10,104 nt of DNA from Rhodobiaceae bacterium (GTDB lineage Bacteria; Pseudomonadota; Alphaproteobacteria; Micropepsales; Micropepsaceae): positions 1 through 10,104 of the forward strand of contig VFKO01000416.1 of assembly GCA_009885515.1 (NCBI GenBank). The letters are read 5' to 3'. The position numbers were made by a program, and so were the translations under genes. This document shows positions 7,713 through 10,104 of the stretch, piece after piece; positions within the stretch are counted from its first letter, which is position 1; the number at the start of each line of letters is the position of its first letter. The notes under the pieces are model-generated. The model saw nothing but the letters and a program-made list of their open reading frames with translations. It was not told the DNA's origin and did no database searches.

Positions 7713-8529
7713 GGGGCGGCTTGTGCAGGCCCGCAGCCGAGGTGGTGAAAACTTCGACGCCGGTGGACGTCACGCCTAAGCTGTGCTCGAACTGCGCTGA
7801 CAAGGACCGGTCCTTTGTCACCGCCGTCCAACCGTCGGGCTTCAGCTTCACTTGCCACTTGCCCGCGTTGATCATGGGCTCGACCGTGAAGATCATGCCT
7901 TCCCGGAACGCCAAACCTTTTCCCGCCTGCCCATAGTGCAAAATATTCGGCGCATCGTGGAACACGCGCCCCAGTCCGTGGCCGCAGAAATCGCGCACCA
8001 CCGAATAGGAATGCGCCTCCGCATAGGCCTGGATCGCATGCCCCAGATCGCCGGTGACGGCACCTGGCTTGACCGCAGCAATCCCGCGCATCATCGCTTC
8101 ATAGGTCACGTCAACCAGGCGCCGGGCCTTCAGCGACACGTCGCCCGCGAGATACATCCGGCTCGTATCGCCGTGCCAGCCATCGACAATCGCCGTCACA
8201 TCGATGTTCAGCGTGTCGCCGTCTTTGAGCTCCCGGTCGGAGGGAATGCCGTGGCACACCACATCGTTGATCGACGTGCAGCTGGAATGGCGATAGCCGC
8301 GATAGAAAATGGTCGCAGGAATTGCACCGTGATCGCCCATGAATTCATAGGCTAACCGGTCGATCTTGTCTGTCGTCACGCCCGGCACTACCTTGGCCGT
8401 CAGCATGTCGAGGCATTCTGCCGCCACACGGCCAGCCTTGCGCATGCCGGCAAAGGCTTCCGGTCCGTGCAGCTTGATGGCACCGCCGGAGCGTGAGGCC
8501 GAGGCCTCGGTTACATTATTATAGTTCAT
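7705..8529 (-). CDS. map: Type I methionine aminopeptidase
   Basis: Removes the initiator methionine from nascent proteins in the cytosol when the second residue is small. It is an essential housekeeping function in most bacteria. The 274-residue protein has all five metal ligands of the pita-bread fold: D110 (NIDVT), D121 (HGDTSR), H184 (CGHGLG), E217 (TVEPM) and E248 (QFEHSLGVT). Substrate-contacting histidines are H93 in VVCHGIP and H191 in FHDAPNI. Compared with E. coli Map it has about 15 extra N-terminal residues, rich in S, N and A, before the conserved MRKAGRVAAE, and a short extra tail after FTTSAAG. The start is the ATG at 8529; the ribosome site is weak. It is followed by radC, an order I recall from other alphaproteobacteria. 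The gene is divergent from the alpha/beta hydrolase. Confidence 0.96.
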   Translation of the reverse strand: MNYNNVTEASASRSGGAIKLHGPEAFAGMRKAGRVAAECLDMLTAKVVPGVTTDKIDRLAYEFMGDHGAIPATIFYRGYRHSSCTSINDVVCHGIPSDRELKDGDTLNIDVTAIVDGWHGDTSRMYLAGDVSLKARRLVDVTYEAMMRGIAAVKPGAVTGDLGHAIQAYAEAHSYSVVRDFCGHGLGRVFHDAPNILHYGQAGKGLAFREGMIFTVEPMINAGKWQVKLKPDGWTAVTKDRSLSAQFEHSLGVTSTGVEVFTTSAAGLHKPPHA

Positions 8530-8633
8530 GTCACATCACGTTGTGCGGCGTTCCGCTTATCTGGCCACGATTGCCGATGCTAGTCAAACTTGCCTAACAT
8601 GGTGTTGAGCTTATAGGAATAGCCCAGATTGAT
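8530..8633. promoter_or_regulatory. Divergent intergenic region between map and the alpha/beta hydrolase gene
   Basis: These 104 bases must carry start signals for both flanking genes. On the plus strand TTGCCT (8590-8595) and TATAGG (8612-8617), 16 bases apart, form a weak sigma-70-like pair; use of it would leave only a roughly 10-base leader before the hydrolase ATG. On the minus strand TTGACT (8582-8587) is a good -35 box for map, but the nearest -10-like GATAAG (8556-8561) is 20 bases away, too far for a standard promoter. Both promoters are tentative. Confidence 0.35.
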
Positions 8634-9506
8634 ATGCCCAAAAATCCTCGCCAATCGACTTTCAACGCCACTGGCGCACGCATCGCCTATTTCGAATGGG
8701 GAGAGCGTGGCGCCCCGGCGGTACTGTTGATACACGCGACAGGATTTCATGCGCGCTGCTGGGACCAGACCGTGGCTCACCTCCCGCCAGACACCAATGT
8801 CATCGCTGTCGATTTGCGCGGCCATGGCCGCAGCGAAAAGACAGGACCGATTACGGATTGGACAGTGCCCGCCCAGGACATCAAGGAACTCGTAGCCCAT
8901 TTGAATCTTCGCGACGCAATCGGCGCGGGCCATTCCATGGGCGGCCACACGCTGATTCAGGTGGCCGCCGCCCATCCCAGCGCCTTTAGGCGCTTGGTTC
9001 TTGTCGATCCCGTCATGATGCCCCCGGAATTTTACGATAACCCGGTTTTCATGTGGCCCGAAGAAACCGAGCATCCTGTTACCAAGCGCCGCAACGCCTG
9101 GGCTTCATGGCAAGACATGTTCGAGGCGTTCAAAAATAGAAACCCGTATTCGCTTTGGCGTCCCGAAGTGCTCGAAGATTATTGCCGCTTCGGCGTGGTA
9201 CCAAAAGCGGACGGCAACGGTGTCGAGCTGGCATGTCCGCCCGCCATCGAAGGCTCGATCTACAAAGCCGCGGCCGGCCGCAATATTTATGGGTTGGCAA
9301 AGCAGATCGTCTGCCCCGTCATCGTTCTCCGCGCTCAGCAGCGCCCACCCGGTCAGCGCGATCCCAGGGATTACTCAGGCTCGCCAACCTGGGAAGGTCT
9401 TGCTGCAGTTTTTCGTCAAGGCCGTGACGTCTACCTTCCTCACCTGACGCACTTCATCCCGATGCAGGACCCCGGGCTGGTTGCGCGGTACATTGCGCAA
9501 CCATGA
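8634..9506 (+). CDS. Alpha/beta hydrolase fold protein, substrate unknown
   Basis: A 290-residue soluble alpha/beta hydrolase without signal peptide or membrane segment. The oxyanion-hole loop is LIHATGFHA (32-40), followed by the family stretch VDLRGHGRSEKTG. The nucleophile is S101 in the elbow GHSMGGH (99-105), and H273 in LTHFIPM is the catalytic histidine. The catalytic acid is less clear: D125 after the strand RRLVLVDP is the best candidate, with D243 or D246 in RDPRD as alternatives. The family includes esterases, lactonases, epoxide hydrolases and C-C hydrolases, and nothing seen here chooses among them. ATG 8634 is the only plausible start, since an in-frame stop lies at 8595. Its ribosome site is poor: AGGA at 8616-8619 region is too distant, suggesting a short or nearly leaderless transcript. 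The stop overlaps the start of the oxygenase gene downstream (ATGA), so the two are almost certainly cotranscribed. Confidence 0.88.
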   Translation: MPKNPRQSTFNATGARIAYFEWGERGAPAVLLIHATGFHARCWDQTVAHLPPDTNVIAVDLRGHGRSEKTGPITDWTVPAQDIKELVAHLNLRDAIGAGHSMGGHTLIQVAAAHPSAFRRLVLVDPVMMPPEFYDNPVFMWPEETEHPVTKRRNAWASWQDMFEAFKNRNPYSLWRPEVLEDYCRFGVVPKADGNGVELACPPAIEGSIYKAAAGRNIYGLAKQIVCPVIVLRAQQRPPGQRDPRDYSGSPTWEGLAAVFRQGRDVYLPHLTHFIPMQDPGLVARYIAQP

Positions 9507-10104
9507 CAAACGCTCTTCCGGTCATTGACATCTCTTCATTTCTTGAATCGGGTCATGAAACCCTGCACGCCCGTGTGGCAAGCCAGATCGAATCTGCGTG
9601 CCGCGACACCGGGTTTTTCTACATCACAGATCATGGCATCGATGCGAACACATTCATCGACATAGACCGCGCCAGCCGCAAGTTCTTCTGTTTGCCCGAA
9701 GCGGAAAAAATGCAGATCGCGATGTCTCATGCCGGCCGCGCCTGGCGCGGCTTCTTCCCCGTTGGCGGAGAGCTCACCTCAGGCAAGCCCGACCTGAAAG
9801 AAGGCGTCTATTTCGGCACCGAACTCGGGCCCCACGACGCGCGCGTGAAGGCGGGCATCCCCATGCACGGCGCAAACCTTTGGCCCAGCGCCGTGCCGGA
9901 ATTGCAATCGGCCGTGCTTGATTTCATGGTTGCCACCACCCGCGCCGCGCGCGCCGTTATGCGCGGCATGGCGTTGAGCTTGGGACTGGACCAGGGCTAC
10001 TTCGAAACTACCTACACCGCCGATCCCACTGTACTCTTCCGCGTGTTCCATTACCCGCCAGCGCGCGCTGTTGACGGCGAGTGGGGCGTCGGCGAACACA
10101 CCGA
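9503..10104 (+). CDS. 2-oxoglutarate/Fe(II)-dependent oxygenase, isopenicillin N synthase-like, C-terminus cut off
   Basis: Reading from ATG 9503 gives 200 open codons that run off the right edge. The start MTNALPVIDISSFL and the segment ACRDTGFFYITDHGID (32-47) are the standard N-terminal region (DIOX_N) of the plant-type/IPNS dioxygenase family. WRGFFPVGGELTSGKPD and KEGVYFGTELGP (about 81-110) match a bacterial subgroup usually labelled isopenicillin N synthase family oxygenase. The window ends at GVGEHT plus GA, the beginning of the HxD iron-binding motif, so the second histidine and the 2-oxoglutarate arginine lie outside. About 310-350 residues are expected in total. Such enzymes hydroxylate, desaturate or cyclise small molecules in the cytosol. 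Antibiotic synthesis should not be inferred from the family name. The start overlaps the hydrolase stop (ATGA) with no clear ribosome site, indicating translational coupling. Confidence 0.92.
   Translation, partial: MTNALPVIDISSFLESGHETLHARVASQIESACRDTGFFYITDHGIDANTFIDIDRASRKFFCLPEAEKMQIAMSHAGRAWRGFFPVGGELTSGKPDLKEGVYFGTELGPHDARVKAGIPMHGANLWPSAVPELQSAVLDFMVATTRAARAVMRGMALSLGLDQGYFETTYTADPTVLFRVFHYPPARAVDGEWGVGEHT

Noticed and set aside
8580..9074. A 164-codon minus-strand open frame opposite the alpha/beta hydrolase
   Set aside because: It mirrors the hydrolase coding frame, including the nucleophile elbow region, and has no recognisable content of its own.
1..10104. CRISPR array, insertion sequence, tRNA, prophage or defence system
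   Set aside because: I saw no spaced direct repeats, transposase motifs, tRNA-like cloverleaf or defence-type domains. Nearly every base belongs to a recognisable metabolic or housekeeping gene.

Overview
This window reads as ordinary, densely packed chromosomal DNA from a GC-rich proteobacterium, most likely an alphaproteobacterium. The clues are the linked map-radC pair, the style of the gabD, gabT and glutathione S-transferase-like proteins, and the frequent 4-base ATGA stop/start overlaps. The taxonomic call is inference from gene order and protein style. I see no tRNA or rRNA gene, insertion sequence, CRISPR array, phage gene or long repeat. No stretch longer than about 150 bases lacks a gene.

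Layout. (1) Bases 1-4601, minus strand: a tight four-gene run transcribed in the order gabD (succinate-semialdehyde dehydrogenase), a GST-family gene, gabT (4-aminobutyrate aminotransferase), purB (adenylosuccinate lyase, cut by the left window edge). Junctions are an ATGA overlap, a 3-base gap and another ATGA overlap. (2) Bases 4602-4745: a divergent intergenic region. (3) Bases 4746-6989, plus strand: an oligopeptidase B-type S9 serine peptidase with a lipoprotein signal peptide. (4) Bases 7005-8529, minus strand: map (type I methionine aminopeptidase) followed by radC, overlapping by 8 bases and convergent with the peptidase gene. (5) Bases 8530-8633: a second divergent intergenic region. 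(6) Bases 8634-10104, plus strand: an alpha/beta hydrolase whose stop overlaps the start of a 2-oxoglutarate/Fe(II) (isopenicillin N synthase-like) oxygenase cut by the right window edge.

How the genes fit together. GabT moves the amino group of GABA to 2-oxoglutarate, giving succinic semialdehyde. GabD oxidises that to succinate, so the two form a complete GABA shunt exit into the TCA cycle. The GST-like gene between them may deal with reactive aldehydes or redox stress, but that is a guess. PurB (purine synthesis) rides at the end of the same transcript without an obvious metabolic link, although fumarate from PurB and succinate from GabD enter the same part of the TCA cycle. The hydrolase and oxygenase are translationally coupled and probably act on a common but unknown small molecule.

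I found no convincing undescribed system. The points most worth a second look are the lipoprotein form of oligopeptidase B, the hydrolase-oxygenase pair, the GST gene inside gabD-gabT with its cis-proline position changed to alanine, and the attachment of purB to the GABA operon.
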